Source of the DNA: DATARH01 sp963847345
Lineage (GTDB): Bacteria; Pseudomonadota; Alphaproteobacteria; ATCC43930; CGMCC-115725
Direction of reading: 5' to 3'
Assembly: GCA_963847345.1 (NCBI GenBank)
Contig: CAWJZU010000015.1
Span: forward strand, 371,229 to 435,228
Length of the DNA: 64,000 nt
Below the pieces are notes generated by a model. It had not been told where the DNA came from and searched no databases. It was given only the letters and a program-made list of their open reading frames with translations. Shown piece by piece: positions 1-9,090 of the stretch. The position numbers and the translations under genes are program-made. How positions within the stretch are numbered: position 1 is the stretch's first letter; the number at the start of each line of letters is the position of its first letter.

Positions 1-1
1 G

Positions 2-334
2 CGCGAGATCGCGGATGAGCTGAGTCGCCGCGTCTGCGCCATTTTTCTGCGCAACTCCTCGGGCCGACGGCCCGTCTTCGGCGATGCGCGGCTCGTGCAG
101 GATGACTCGGAATTCCGCGATCATATTCTGTTTCACGAATATTTCGACGGCGACAGCGGCCGCGGCCTCGGCGCCTCGCATCAGACCGGGTGGACCGGCC
201 TGGTCGCGTTGCTATTGCATCCGCGCAGCCGCGACGACGCACGCAATCTCGAAACCGGCGACGCGAGCACGGATGATTTCGGCGCCCAGATCGAATACGC
301 GCTTCCGGCGTCGCGCATTCGCGTACGTCGCTGA
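2..334 (+). CDS. GH63-like glucosidase, C-terminal end (5' cut by window)
   Basis: The reading frame is open from the first bases and stops at 332-334, so only the last ~110 residues are present. The segment FHEYFDGDSGRGLGASHQTG followed by WTGLVALLLHP is typical of the end of the (alpha/alpha)6 barrel in GH63-like / MGH1-like glycoside hydrolases, which act on alpha-glucosides or mannosylglycerate-type substrates. Family membership is from recall of this motif; the substrate cannot be stated. It converges with the CorA-like gene on the other strand. Confidence 0.75.
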   Translation, partial: REIADELSRRVCAIFLRNSSGRRPVFGDARLVQDDSEFRDHILFHEYFDGDSGRGLGASHQTGWTGLVALLLHPRSRDDARNLETGDASTDDFGAQIEYALPASRIRVRR

Positions 335-389
335 CGGCGGGGTCGCGCCGCGCATCGAAAATGGCGGCTGAGCGGCCGAGGGCGACGGC

Positions 390-2174
390 CTATTTGCGCT
401 CCCGCAAGACGAGCGAGCGCGGCGCCTTCCAGATCTTCACAAATGCCCGCCATTTCGCCGGGAACGACAAATTCTCGTCCGACAGTGCCTCGAGAAATTC
501 CGAGAGGCGGCGAGACCGTTTGACCGTATAGAACATCAGCACCAGGGTCGGGACCGTCACAGCGCCGAACAACAAAAACTTCGTTAGCGCCGGCTCCTGA
601 TCGAACGCAAACAGGTTCATGCCGAGAAACCCGGTGACGATCGTGCCAACGAGACCCAGGATCGTCACAACGGTCAGCCGCACCACCGTATCGTTCTGCC
701 GCCGCACCGCCTCGCTCTCGAGATAACGGTTCATGTCCTGCGCTTCCTGGCGAATGTCGGCGTAGAGCCTGTCGACGCCAAGGTGGCGGCGGCACATCTC
801 GAACAGTTCGGCGGTCTCCGCCTGGTCGCTGATCTCGGAGAACCAGTAGCGGTGTGTGAATCGCAAAAAGGTTTCGAGCGCCGCGCGACTGTCCTGGCGA
901 AAAGCGCGCACCGCCTCGAAATTGCGGATGTCGAGCCGGCCCACCGCCTCGGCCAGCCGGTCGGAGAACATCAGCAGCGCGGCACGCTGAAAATGGGCGA
1001 TCAAGAATACCAGGAAATTCTGGTGGCGGAAGCGCGAGAAGGTGCCGTGCTCGAAATGCGTGAAGAATTCATTTCCGGCGTCGCCAACCACCACCATTGC
1101 GCGGCCCGATGACAGATACAGCGAGCCGGAGCTATTGCTATAGTCGAGTTCGCCGATGCGCGTGGTGCTGTACTGGGTCGCGAAATCGGCGCGGCGCTTC
1201 TTCCCGAATGGCGCTTTGTCGCGATCCTCCGGCCCGCTCGCAAGCGCCAGCCGTACGATCTCCCCGCGCTTCAGCTTGACCGGGTTGTCCAGCGCAAGAT
1301 ACGCCATCAACGGCATGCGGTAGTACTCGAGCTGGCGATAGCGGATCGTTCCGGCGCTCTCGGCATCGTGCTGCGGCGCAAGCGGTCGCAGCACAAACGC
1401 CCAATGCGCGGCAACGCACGGCGACCGATGCCGGCAGGCGAAAGCCAGGTACTTCGCGCGGTCGTTGTAATCCGATGTTGTCAGCACGTCACTGGTCGCC
1501 GACAGAAACTCGACTTTCCAGGGGCAATGTCCAGCTTGGCCGTTCTCCTCCCAATATGCTGGATAAGCCCGGCCGAACCGGAACATCACATCCTGAACCA
1601 CTCGCAGCGGCAGGTCGTCGGCATGGATCTCGACCGCGAGCACGGCGAGGTCAATGTCATAAAAGAAGTAGAGGTCGGTATGCGCGACGGAGAACAGCAG
1701 CGGTGCATCCTCGGCCGATAGTTGCACCCGGGCCTGGCGGATATCGCCGCGCCGCAAAACGCGGATCGGGCTCTCGCCATACCTGTTGCGCGCCGCCCCC
1801 TGACCGTAGATGAAGCGCTGAACGGCCGGCAGGAATGCTACGAACTCGTTGTAGTGTCGTTCCTGAAAGCCGGCCGGATCGTAGTAGGTAAACTCGTCGC
1901 TGACCTCATGCCAGATGCGGTGCGGGTCGTTTGCCAGCAGATGCTCGGCGTAGTCCGGCACGTCGGATCCGTCCGAGACCGTCAGATAAATCGGCCACAG
2001 CAGGATCTCGCGAAAATGCCTGACGCGGGTTTCGGTGACCTCTTGTGTCGGCACCCCGGGCGTTGTGGCGTGCGGCTCGCTGCGCTGCTCGATCGCGACC
2101 GCGCCCGACATCATATGCTCGCTCTCCGCGGTTGATACGGACGAAGCGTCCGCGGCGACCTCATTGCTTGACAT
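390..2174 (-). CDS. CorA-like divalent-cation channel protein
   Basis: About 594 residues. The C-terminal ~100 residues hold two predicted membrane segments separated by GFLGMN, which contains the Gly-Met-Asn signature of CorA/Mrs2 channels that move Mg2+ and related ions across the inner membrane. The preceding ~490 residues form a large soluble domain, much longer than in ordinary CorA (about 320 residues), so this is a divergent long member. ATG at 2174 is preferred over an upstream in-frame TTG at 2210 because it overlaps the stop of the upstream Fic-like gene by only 14 bases. No clear Shine-Dalgarno is visible, so coupling to the upstream gene is likely. It is the last gene of the extended pst operon. 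The ion and role are inferred. Confidence 0.75.
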   Translation of the reverse strand: MSSNEVAADASSVSTAESEHMMSGAVAIEQRSEPHATTPGVPTQEVTETRVRHFREILLWPIYLTVSDGSDVPDYAEHLLANDPHRIWHEVSDEFTYYDPAGFQERHYNEFVAFLPAVQRFIYGQGAARNRYGESPIRVLRRGDIRQARVQLSAEDAPLLFSVAHTDLYFFYDIDLAVLAVEIHADDLPLRVVQDVMFRFGRAYPAYWEENGQAGHCPWKVEFLSATSDVLTTSDYNDRAKYLAFACRHRSPCVAAHWAFVLRPLAPQHDAESAGTIRYRQLEYYRMPLMAYLALDNPVKLKRGEIVRLALASGPEDRDKAPFGKKRRADFATQYSTTRIGELDYSNSSGSLYLSSGRAMVVVGDAGNEFFTHFEHGTFSRFRHQNFLVFLIAHFQRAALLMFSDRLAEAVGRLDIRNFEAVRAFRQDSRAALETFLRFTHRYWFSEISDQAETAELFEMCRRHLGVDRLYADIRQEAQDMNRYLESEAVRRQNDTVVRLTVVTILGLVGTIVTGFLGMNLFAFDQEPALTKFLLFGAVTVPTLVLMFYTVKRSRRLSEFLEALSDENLSFPAKWRAFVKIWKAPRSLVLRERK

Positions 2175-2826
2175 AGGCTGCGTCAAACTCCCGCTCGAGG
2201 AACTCGGCAAACCGCTTTTTCAGCCGCGGGATGCGCAAATTCGCGATGAACTCGCGCTTGTCTATCTTCTTGATCAACGACGATGGATCAAAAAATTCCT
2301 GCGCGTTGGCCGGCGTCAGCACGAAGGGTGAGCGGCCGTCGCGCGCCAGAACATAGCTGATGACGAGCGCGCCGGTGCGGTGGTTGCCCTCGATAAACAG
2401 CTGCGGCTCGCTGAGGATGCGGATGTACACGCCGGCCGCCCGTCGCCATACCAACTCGTGGCAGTGTTTCTCGTGCCACTCGACAATGTCGCGGATGCCC
2501 GCGCCCGGCGCGTTATAAAAGCGTTCTTCCGCGGCACGCAAATGCTCGGCGCTGTCCTGTCGCACCATTGCTTCCGTTCCGCACAGCACGCGGCAATTCA
2601 GTTCGAGCAAGTGCCTCAAATTGCCGAGCGCGAGGATTTCGGTATCGGTGGCGACGAGCTCGTCGGCATAGGCATAGCCGGTCAGCAGGTTCTCGATGAC
2701 CGCGTCGCTGATCGGGTCGCGGCGGTCGCTCAGGCGCGGATTGATCGCCGGGAATTCGCGCTGCAGGCTGCGGAGCGAGCGTTCGATCGCGGCAAGGTCG
2801 AAGCGGACCGGTCCGCGATTGGCCAC
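2161..2826 (-). CDS. Fic-fold protein with altered active-site motif
   Basis: About 221 residues. The C-terminal half contains QLFIEGNHRTGALVISYVLA, which aligns with the Fic motif HPFx(D/E)GNxR of AMP-transferring enzymes. Phe, Glu-Gly-Asn and Arg are kept, but the catalytic His is Gln and the Pro is Leu, so ordinary AMPylation is doubtful. GTG at 2826 was chosen because the pstS2 stop lies just upstream (2843-2845) and a CGGAG site precedes it; the longer reading frame would overlap pstS2. It sits between pstS2 and the CorA-like gene, which suggests a link to phosphate or cation transport. The fold assignment is reasonable; the function is unknown. Confidence 0.7.
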   Translation of the reverse strand: MANRGPVRFDLAAIERSLRSLQREFPAINPRLSDRRDPISDAVIENLLTGYAYADELVATDTEILALGNLRHLLELNCRVLCGTEAMVRQDSAEHLRAAEERFYNAPGAGIRDIVEWHEKHCHELVWRRAAGVYIRILSEPQLFIEGNHRTGALVISYVLARDGRSPFVLTPANAQEFFDPSSLIKKIDKREFIANLRIPRLKKRFAEFLEREFDAAYVKQ

Positions 2827-2842
2827 GGCGGCTGCCGCTCCG

Positions 2843-3895
2843 CTACTGGATCGAGCGGACGGCGGACTGGCCCTGCGCCACGATGTTGGCCGGCAACGGG
2901 ATGTAGCCGAGAGGACCTCCGAGGTCCTGGCCACGCGTCAGACCCCAATCAACGAAACCCTGCAGCGCGGAGCGCTTCTGCGCGTCCGGATATTGCTTGT
3001 AGAGCAGCAGCCAGCTGTAGGTCACGACCGGATAGGACGCGGCGTTTGCCGGGTCGTTAATAAAGACGGGCCGACCGTCATTGTCCGCGGTTGCACCTTC
3101 GGCCAGGGCGCTCTGGCCGCTCGCCTCAGCCGGCGCGACAAAATTTCCGGCCTTGTTCTGCAGTTCCGCCATCGGCAGCCCGAGCCGCTTCGCGAACCCG
3201 TACTCGACATAGCCGATCGAGCCTTCGCTGATCTTGATGCGCGAGGCGACGCCTTCGTTACCGCGCGCGAGCATCGTCCCGTGCGGCCATTCGACGAGCG
3301 TGCCAACTCCCGGTCCGGCCTCCCACCGCCCGCTTATCGTGCTCAGATGGTTGGTCAGAGCGAACGTGGTGCCGCTCCTATCCAGCCGCGCGACAACCGC
3401 GATCGTGCGCGGCGGCAGTTTCAGGGTCGGGTTGGACTGTTTGATCCGGGGATCGTCCCAGCGGTTGATTCCGCCGCTTAGAATCTCGGCATAGACCTCG
3501 CGGGGCAGTTTCAGCGGTCCGCCGAGCCCGGGCAGATTGTAGGCCAGAACCACCAGCCCGGCGGTGGCCGGCACGACCAGCACCCCGCGCCCGACCCGTT
3601 GGGCATCGTCGGCGCCGATCGCGGCATCGCTGCCGGCGAAATCGACCGAACCAGCGACGAAACGGGCGATGCCGTCGCCGCTGCCGATCGCATCGTACGT
3701 AATCGCAGGGTCAGGATGCTCTTTCCCGTAAAGTTCGATCCATTTGTAGTAGAGCGGCGCCGCGAATGTCGAGCCGGCACCGGCCAGCGCGATACGGGAG
3801 GGCGTCTCGGCCGCACCCGACGCCACCGACAGCAGCAGCATGGCGGCGATGACGCAGACCGCGGCGGCAGTCGCACATCTGTAAATTCCCTGCAT
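2843..3895 (-). CDS. Second phosphate ABC transporter substrate-binding protein (PstS-like)
   Basis: 350 residues with an N-terminal signal peptide (hydrophobic stretch about residues 8-27, Ala-rich cleavage region). Phosphate-binding hallmarks are visible: AGAGSTFAAPLY near the mature N terminus, SGDG...VDFAGSDA, and SGTTFALTNHLS in the middle. It would bind phosphate in the periplasm and deliver it to PstCA. It starts 21 bases after pstB and is followed by the Fic-like gene. Having two PstS paralogues, one at each end of the same operon, is unusual; they are clearly diverged rather than a fresh duplication. Confidence 0.9.
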   Translation of the reverse strand: MQGIYRCATAAAVCVIAAMLLLSVASGAAETPSRIALAGAGSTFAAPLYYKWIELYGKEHPDPAITYDAIGSGDGIARFVAGSVDFAGSDAAIGADDAQRVGRGVLVVPATAGLVVLAYNLPGLGGPLKLPREVYAEILSGGINRWDDPRIKQSNPTLKLPPRTIAVVARLDRSGTTFALTNHLSTISGRWEAGPGVGTLVEWPHGTMLARGNEGVASRIKISEGSIGYVEYGFAKRLGLPMAELQNKAGNFVAPAEASGQSALAEGATADNDGRPVFINDPANAASYPVVTYSWLLLYKQYPDAQKRSALQGFVDWGLTRGQDLGGPLGYIPLPANIVAQGQSAVRSIQ

Positions 3896-3916
3896 CGGCC
3901 TCGGCTCCGGGCCGGC

Positions 3917-4768
3917 TCAGCTGAACTGGCCGCTGATATACTGCTTTGTTAGCTCTTCGCGCGGATCGTCGAAAATCTGTTTCGTGTCCGCCATCTCGAC
4001 CAGGTAGCCGGTGCGGCCGCCTTTCGAGATGTCGACCGAGAAGAACGCGGTCTTGTCGGCGACGCGCGTCGCTTGCTGCATATTGTGTGTCACCATCGCG
4101 ATCGTATAGCGCTCCTTCAGTTCGAGCATCAGCTCCTCGATGCGCCGCGTCGCGATCGGGTCGAGCGCCGAGCAGGGCTCGTCCATTAACAGGACGGTCG
4201 GCTCTGTGGCGATGGCCCGCGCGATGCAGAGCCGCTGCTGCTGACCGCCCGACAGCGACAGGCCGCCGGCCTTCAGCTTGTCCTTGACCTCGTCCCACAG
4301 CGCCGCGCTGCGCAGCGCCCTTTCGACCTTCTCGGCAAGGTTGCCCTTGAAGCGGTTGAGCCTGAGGCCGAACGCGACATTATCGAAGATGCTCATCGCG
4401 AACGGGTTCGGCTGCTGGAATACCATCCCGATATGCCGCCGCACAACAACTGGATCGATCGACTTGGCGTAGATGTCCTGGCCGAGAAAGTGCACCTGAC
4501 CGTTAAGCCGGAAGCCGTGGATCAGGTCGTTCATCCGGTTCAGGCTGCGCAGCACCGTGCTCTTGCCACACCCAGAGGGTCCAATGAAGCCGGTAATTTT
4601 TCCCGCCTCAATTGGTACTGCACTGTCGCGAACGGCAAGAAAATCGCCGTAGTAGAGCGTGTCGATTTTGCAGTTGATCGCGATGTCCGGCGCCGATGTT
4701 TCACGACCGGCGACGGCGGCGACGACTGGCATCGGCGTGACCCGCGCGACGGCAGAAGCTGTATTCAT
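3917..4768 (-). CDS. pstB: Phosphate ABC transporter ATP-binding protein PstB
   Basis: 283 residues. Walker A GPSGCGKST near residue 63, ABC signature LSGGQQQRL and Walker B VLLMDEPCSALDP are all present, followed by the switch His (MVTHNMQQA). PstB hydrolyses ATP on the cytoplasmic face to drive phosphate import through PstC and PstA. ATG at 4768 has an AGGGA site upstream and lies just after the pstA stop; the longer open frame runs back into pstA and is rejected. The family length is about 260, so the ~30-residue N-terminal extension is mild. Confidence 0.96.
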   Translation of the reverse strand: MNTASAVARVTPMPVVAAVAGRETSAPDIAINCKIDTLYYGDFLAVRDSAVPIEAGKITGFIGPSGCGKSTVLRSLNRMNDLIHGFRLNGQVHFLGQDIYAKSIDPVVVRRHIGMVFQQPNPFAMSIFDNVAFGLRLNRFKGNLAEKVERALRSAALWDEVKDKLKAGGLSLSGGQQQRLCIARAIATEPTVLLMDEPCSALDPIATRRIEELMLELKERYTIAMVTHNMQQATRVADKTAFFSVDISKGGRTGYLVEMADTKQIFDDPREELTKQYISGQFS

Positions 4769-4785
4769 CGGAAAATTCCCTGTGG

Positions 4786-5679
4786 TCAGGTTTTGGGGCG
4801 GCCGACAATGCGGCCGAGGATGTTGAACACGAGCACGATCAACACGAGCACGAGAGAGGCCGCCCAAGCCAGCTCGATCTGGTTATCGAACGGCATGCTC
4901 GAAAAGTTGTAGATCAGGATCGACAGCGACGCCGTCGGTTCCGTCAGGCTGTTCAGCCAGTAGTTGCTGAACAGCGCGGTGAACAGCAGCGGCGCCGATT
5001 CGCCGGCGACCCGCGCCACCGCCAGGATGACGCCGGTCAGAATCCCCGGAAGCCCGGTCGGAAGTACGACATGCCAAAGCACCTGAGCGCGCGTGCAGCC
5101 CATCCCGAGCGCGGCGTCCTTCATGCGCCGCGGCACCATTCGCATCGCCTCCTCGGCCGTCAGGATGATCGTCGGCAGCATCAAGACGGCGAGCGCGACC
5201 CCGCCGGCGAGCGCCGAGTAGGTTCCCATCGTCAAGACCAGCGCCGCATAGACGAACAGGCCCGCCAGGATCGACGGAAACCCCGTCAGCACCTTGGCGA
5301 GGAACCGCGACGTGCTCGACAGCCGGCTCTCGGGCGAGATATCGGCGAGATAGATAGCCGCCATGATGCCGATCGGGATGCTGATCAACGACGCGATCAG
5401 CACCATGACGACGGTACCGAGGATCGCGTTGCCGAACCCGCCGCCCATCTCGAAACCGGCCGGCGGCAGCTCGGTGAACAGCTCGGTGCTGAGGCGGGCG
5501 CCGCCGTTTACGATCAGCATATAGAGAACCGACACCAGCGGCACGGCCGCAAGCAATGCGATCACCCAGGCGGCGGCGGTCAGCACCGTACTGGTGATCG
5601 CGCGCGGTTCGGCGAACGAATGGTTGAGATTTGGCCGCGTGGCCTGGTTGATCGCGGCCTGATCGACCGTCGCCATCAT
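4786..5679 (-). CDS. pstA: Phosphate ABC transporter permease PstA
   Basis: 297 residues with about six membrane segments and the inner-membrane permease (EAA) loop region EEAMRMVPRRMKDAALGMG. It forms the phosphate channel with PstC. The start ATG overlaps the restored PstC stop as ATGA (5676-5679), a sign of translational coupling. Between the frameshift in pstC and this start, the out-of-frame pstC reading happens to be open and in frame with pstA, which makes an artificial 756-residue PstC-PstA open frame; the true junction is the ATGA. Confidence 0.95.
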   Translation of the reverse strand: MMATVDQAAINQATRPNLNHSFAEPRAITSTVLTAAAWVIALLAAVPLVSVLYMLIVNGGARLSTELFTELPPAGFEMGGGFGNAILGTVVMVLIASLISIPIGIMAAIYLADISPESRLSSTSRFLAKVLTGFPSILAGLFVYAALVLTMGTYSALAGGVALAVLMLPTIILTAEEAMRMVPRRMKDAALGMGCTRAQVLWHVVLPTGLPGILTGVILAVARVAGESAPLLFTALFSNYWLNSLTEPTASLSILIYNFSSMPFDNQIELAWAASLVLVLIVLVFNILGRIVGRPKT

Positions 5680-6654
5680 GCCTTCCCCGATATACGGCGC
5701 GTCGCCAGCGCCAGCATGAAAATCCCGCCGATATTGACGAGCAGGGTGATAGCGAGCAGCACGAGCGCAGCATAGAGCAGCGCGTTGCGCTCGATCTCGG
5801 CCGGCTTCGGGGAAGTTGGACGCGATCAGCGAAGCCAGCGTGTTGGCCGGCGCGAACAGCGACAGGCTGACCTGGTTGGAGTTGCCGATCAGCATGGCCA
5901 GCGCCATTGTCTCGCCGAGCGCGCGACCGAGGCCAAGCACCAGCGCGCTGGCAATGCCGCCGGCGGCGGTCGGCAGCATCACCTTGAGGATCGCCTCCCA
6001 CCGCGTCGCGCCCATGCCGTAGGCCGCCTCCTTGGTTCGGTAGGGGACCAGCTGCAGCGCGTCCTGTGAAATCGCCGCGACCGTCGGCAATACCATGATC
6101 GCAAGCACGAGCGCCGCCGGAAGCAGGCCCGGTCCGCTCAACGAGGTCGAAAAAAACGGAATGAAGCCAAGCGTCTGGTGCAGCCAGTCGGCGGCCGGCC
6201 GGATGAATGGGATGACGACAAAAATGCCCCAGAGGCCGAAAACGACGCTGGGGATCGCAGCAAGCATCTCGATGATGGTCCGAAACACGATCGCCAACCG
6301 CAGGGGCAGAAAGTCCTGCGTCAAAAAAATCGCGATCGTGATGCCGAAGAAGCCGCCGATCAGGAGCGCCAGCAGCGAGCTGTACAGGGTGCCCCAGATC
6401 GCCGGCAGGATGCCGAAGATGCGCCGCTGCGGGTCCCACGACAGATCTACGAGAAAATCGACCCCGTTCGCGGCGATCGCCGGCGCCGCGCGCACCCCGA
6501 TCTCCCACAGGATATACGCGACCAGCAGGATGATCGCCGCGGCTCCGGCATAGGCAAGCGCGGTGACGAGACGGTCAGCCAGGTATTCCCGTTGCGACGG
6601 CGGCCGCGAAATCTGTGCGGCCGAGGCAGGGCCGTGGGCGATAGGCATTGTCAT
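5676..6654 (-). pseudogene. pstC: Phosphate ABC transporter permease PstC, one frameshift
   Basis: ATG at 6654 follows a GAGAGGA site. Residues 1 to ~280 read as a good PstC permease (SGPGLLPAALVLAIMVLPT, then YRTKEAAYGMGATRWEAI). After ...LIASNFPEA the frame is lost around 5798-5806. Shifting one base restores EIERNALLYAALVLLAITLL and a proper C-terminal membrane segment ending RRISGKA, whose stop overlaps the pstA ATG. The restored end and perfect coupling make a sequencing error or a very recent mutation likely. If the shift is real, the last membrane helix is replaced and a read-through fusion with PstA could be made. Confidence 0.85.
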
Positions 6655-6733
6655 GTTCGGGCTCGAATTCCTCTCAGGGCACATGCAAGCGAGCGGCCAA
6701 TCTCTTCTCTCCCGGCCGCCCCGCCCCGGATGG

Positions 6734-7762
6734 TCATTGGATCTGGGCGGCCGCCGCCTTGACCTTTTCGACCACCGGCGGCGGCAGCGGAATGTAGCCC
6801 ATGCTGTCGGCGATGGTCTGTCCCTTGTTGAGGCTGTACTCGACCAGCTTCCGCAAGACCTCGGCCTTCGCCGGATCCTGCTTCTTGTAGAATAGCATCC
6901 AGGTGAAGGTGGCGATCGGGTAGGCGTCCGGGCCCTCCGGGTCCTCGATCCAGGCCCGCAGGTCGGGCGGCAGCTTCGCCGAGGCGAGCGTTGCCGCGCC
7001 CGACTCCTTGCTTGGCTCGACGTATTTGCCCGCCTTGTTCTGCAGCGCCGCGACATTCGCCTTGGTCAGCTTGGCATAGCCATACTCGATATAGCCGATC
7101 GCGCCCGGTGTCTGCTTGATCGTCGCGGTGATGCCGTCGTTCTTCGGCGCCGCGACAATTTTGTCGCTGCTCGGCCACTGAACCGAGGTGCCGAAACCGG
7201 GGCCGCTCTTGAACGCATCGCTGATCGCGCTGAGGTGCTTGGTGAACACGAACGTCGTGCCGCTCGCGTCCGAACGCCGCACGACCGTGATCGGCAGGTC
7301 TGGCAGCTTCACGCCGGGATTGGCGGCGGCGATGCGCGGGTCGTTCCATTTCGTGATCTTGCCGAGAAAGATGTCGGGATAGACGTCGCGCGGCAGCTTC
7401 AGGCCACTGCCGACGCCGGGAATGTTGTAGGCGAGGACGATCTCGCCGGCGGTCATCGGCAGCAGCACGACGCCGCCCTCGACCTGCGCCATTTCCTCGT
7501 CGGTCATCGCCGCGTCGGAGGCGGCGAAATCGACGGTGCGCTTGATGAAATCCTGGATGCCGGCGCCGCTCCCCTTGGCTTGGTAGTCAACCGTCGCGCC
7601 AGGCGTATTCTTGCTGAAATCCTTGAACCAGGCCGAATAGATCGGGAACGGGAAACTTGCTCCGGAGCCGATCACCCGCGTGTCCGCGCGCGCCGCAGCC
7701 GCCGCCCCGATCAGCAATGCAGAAAGAAACAGTCGTGAAAAGAACGGCTTGAACCCGTGCAT
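6734..7762 (-). CDS. pstS: Phosphate-binding protein PstS
   Basis: 342 residues, signal peptide at residues 1-26 (LFLSALLIGAAAAARA), then VIGSGASFPFPIYSAWF, KGSGAGIQDF, VDFAASDAAM and SGTTFVFTKHLS, all PstS phosphate-site segments. The protein is the periplasmic receptor of the PstSCAB importer. ATG at 7762 has AGGGAAAG upstream and gives a proper signal peptide; a longer open frame to 7825 runs into the Pho box and is rejected. It is the first gene of the operon and is expected to be switched on by PhoB under phosphate limitation. Confidence 0.96.
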   Translation of the reverse strand: MHGFKPFFSRLFLSALLIGAAAAARADTRVIGSGASFPFPIYSAWFKDFSKNTPGATVDYQAKGSGAGIQDFIKRTVDFAASDAAMTDEEMAQVEGGVVLLPMTAGEIVLAYNIPGVGSGLKLPRDVYPDIFLGKITKWNDPRIAAANPGVKLPDLPITVVRRSDASGTTFVFTKHLSAISDAFKSGPGFGTSVQWPSSDKIVAAPKNDGITATIKQTPGAIGYIEYGYAKLTKANVAALQNKAGKYVEPSKESGAATLASAKLPPDLRAWIEDPEGPDAYPIATFTWMLFYKKQDPAKAEVLRKLVEYSLNKGQTIADSMGYIPLPPPVVEKVKAAAAQIQ

Positions 7763-7818
7763 CAGCTTTCCCTGTCGGAATTGAGCATGCCTGTCCGTGC
7801 GGAACCTACCCGGATGGC

Positions 7819-7836
7819 GTGACATTTTTTTGACAG
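7819..7836 (-). promoter_or_regulatory. Pho box upstream of pstS
   Basis: Read on the minus strand the site is CTGTCAAAAAAATGTCAC. It contains two TGTC(A) half-sites exactly 11 bases apart, the arrangement of the PhoB-binding Pho box (CTGTCAT direct repeats). It lies 57-74 bases upstream of the pstS ATG. PhoB control of the whole leftward operon, including the Fic-like and CorA-like genes, is inferred. Confidence 0.8.
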
Positions 7837-8081
7837 TGCACGGCAGCGGGTCTCAACCTGCGTAGTTGGCGTGACCATGACGACGGCGGGCGCTGCCGAT
7901 GACGCGGCCGCGTCATTGGAAGGAGTATCACCGTCCAAACGGCCGAAATTCGAACGTGGTCTGGACCACCGGATCGCCGAACAGGGCTTCGAGCGCGAGG
8001 AGGGGGACGGTTCCGACCGGCCGTGAGCGTTTCGGCGCGCTGCGGCTTTCGATCGCGCCGATCGTTCCGCCGCGGGAGAGG

Positions 8082-8999
8082 TCAATATTTCTGCGGCACG
8101 TAAAGTTCCGGCGGCAAGACCTTGCGCTCATAATGGGGATCGAAAACACGCTGTGGCAGCGAAATTTCGGGGTGCGACACGTCTTCATAGGGTATCTGCT
8201 TGAGCAGGTGATCAATGCAGTTCAGGCGTGCGCGCTTCTTGTCGTTGCCTTCTATGATGTACCACGGCGCTTCCGGAATATTGGTTCGAAAAAACATTTC
8301 CTCCTTCGCCTTCGTATAGGCTTCCCAACGTACTCTCGACTGCAAATCCATTGGCGATAATTTCCATTGCTTAAGTGGATCATGAATGCGCATTAGGAAA
8401 CGCATCTGCTGTTCTTCGTCGGTGATCGAGAACCAATATTTGATCAGGCGTATTCCCGAGCGCACAAGCATTCGCTCGAATTCCGGCGCATCTCTGAAGA
8501 ACTGCTCGACTTGCTCCTCCGTGGCAAAGCCCATGACTCGCTCGACGCCCGCTCTATTGTACCAGGAGCGATCGAACAGCACGATTTCGCCGCCCGCCGG
8601 TAGGTGGGGCACATAGCGTTGAAAATACCACTGTGTCTTCTCACGGTCGGATGGCGCCGGTAACGCTACGACTCGAACTGTACGTGGATTGAGGCGCTGC
8701 GTTACGCGCTTGATGACGCCGCCTTTGCCCGCCGAGTCTCGACCTTCAAAGATGACAACCACCTTTTCCCGGCTGAACGAAACCCAGTCTTGCAGCTTGA
8801 TCAGTTCGGCTTGTAGCGTCAGAAGCGAACGGAGATATTCGATCCGGGGGATCGATGGCGGATGCGTGCGCTTGTAGATCTCGCGGAGTTCAAGCGATAG
8901 CGCCGGCTCCGAGATCTCCAGCTCATAATCCTCATCCAGAGTGTCCTCCAATTCGGCCTTTAGCCAGTCCACATGTCCGTTGTTAACCAACCCGCTCAC
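8082..8999 (-). CDS. ppk2: Polyphosphate kinase 2 family protein
   Basis: 305 residues. Walker A FEGRDSAGKGG, Walker B/lid region VLFDRSWYNRAGVE and the C-terminal IEGNDKKRARLNCIDHLL are diagnostic for PPK2, which transfers phosphate between polyphosphate and nucleoside phosphates. Length matches the single-domain class. GTG at 8999 is preceded by a strong AGGAG. It is transcribed toward the pst operon, 320 bases upstream of pstS, so phosphate import and polyphosphate metabolism are neighbours here. Direction of the reaction (ATP or GTP synthesis versus polyP synthesis) cannot be told from the sequence. Confidence 0.93.
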   Translation of the reverse strand: MSGLVNNGHVDWLKAELEDTLDEDYELEISEPALSLELREIYKRTHPPSIPRIEYLRSLLTLQAELIKLQDWVSFSREKVVVIFEGRDSAGKGGVIKRVTQRLNPRTVRVVALPAPSDREKTQWYFQRYVPHLPAGGEIVLFDRSWYNRAGVERVMGFATEEQVEQFFRDAPEFERMLVRSGIRLIKYWFSITDEEQQMRFLMRIHDPLKQWKLSPMDLQSRVRWEAYTKAKEEMFFRTNIPEAPWYIIEGNDKKRARLNCIDHLLKQIPYEDVSHPEISLPQRVFDPHYERKVLPPELYVPQKY

Positions 9000-9090
9000 T
9001 AACGCCTCCTATCGGCTATTTTGAACTGCAAATGCCTTACTGTTCCAGGTACAAGTCCCCCGAGGGCCAGACGGATCAACCCATGGCAGG

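Noticed and set aside
4786..7056. A single 756-residue PstC-PstA fusion open frame
   Set aside because: It arises from a one-base shift in pstC. The first ~130 residues are an out-of-frame reading of pstS, and the natural PstC end with ATGA overlap is present in another frame.
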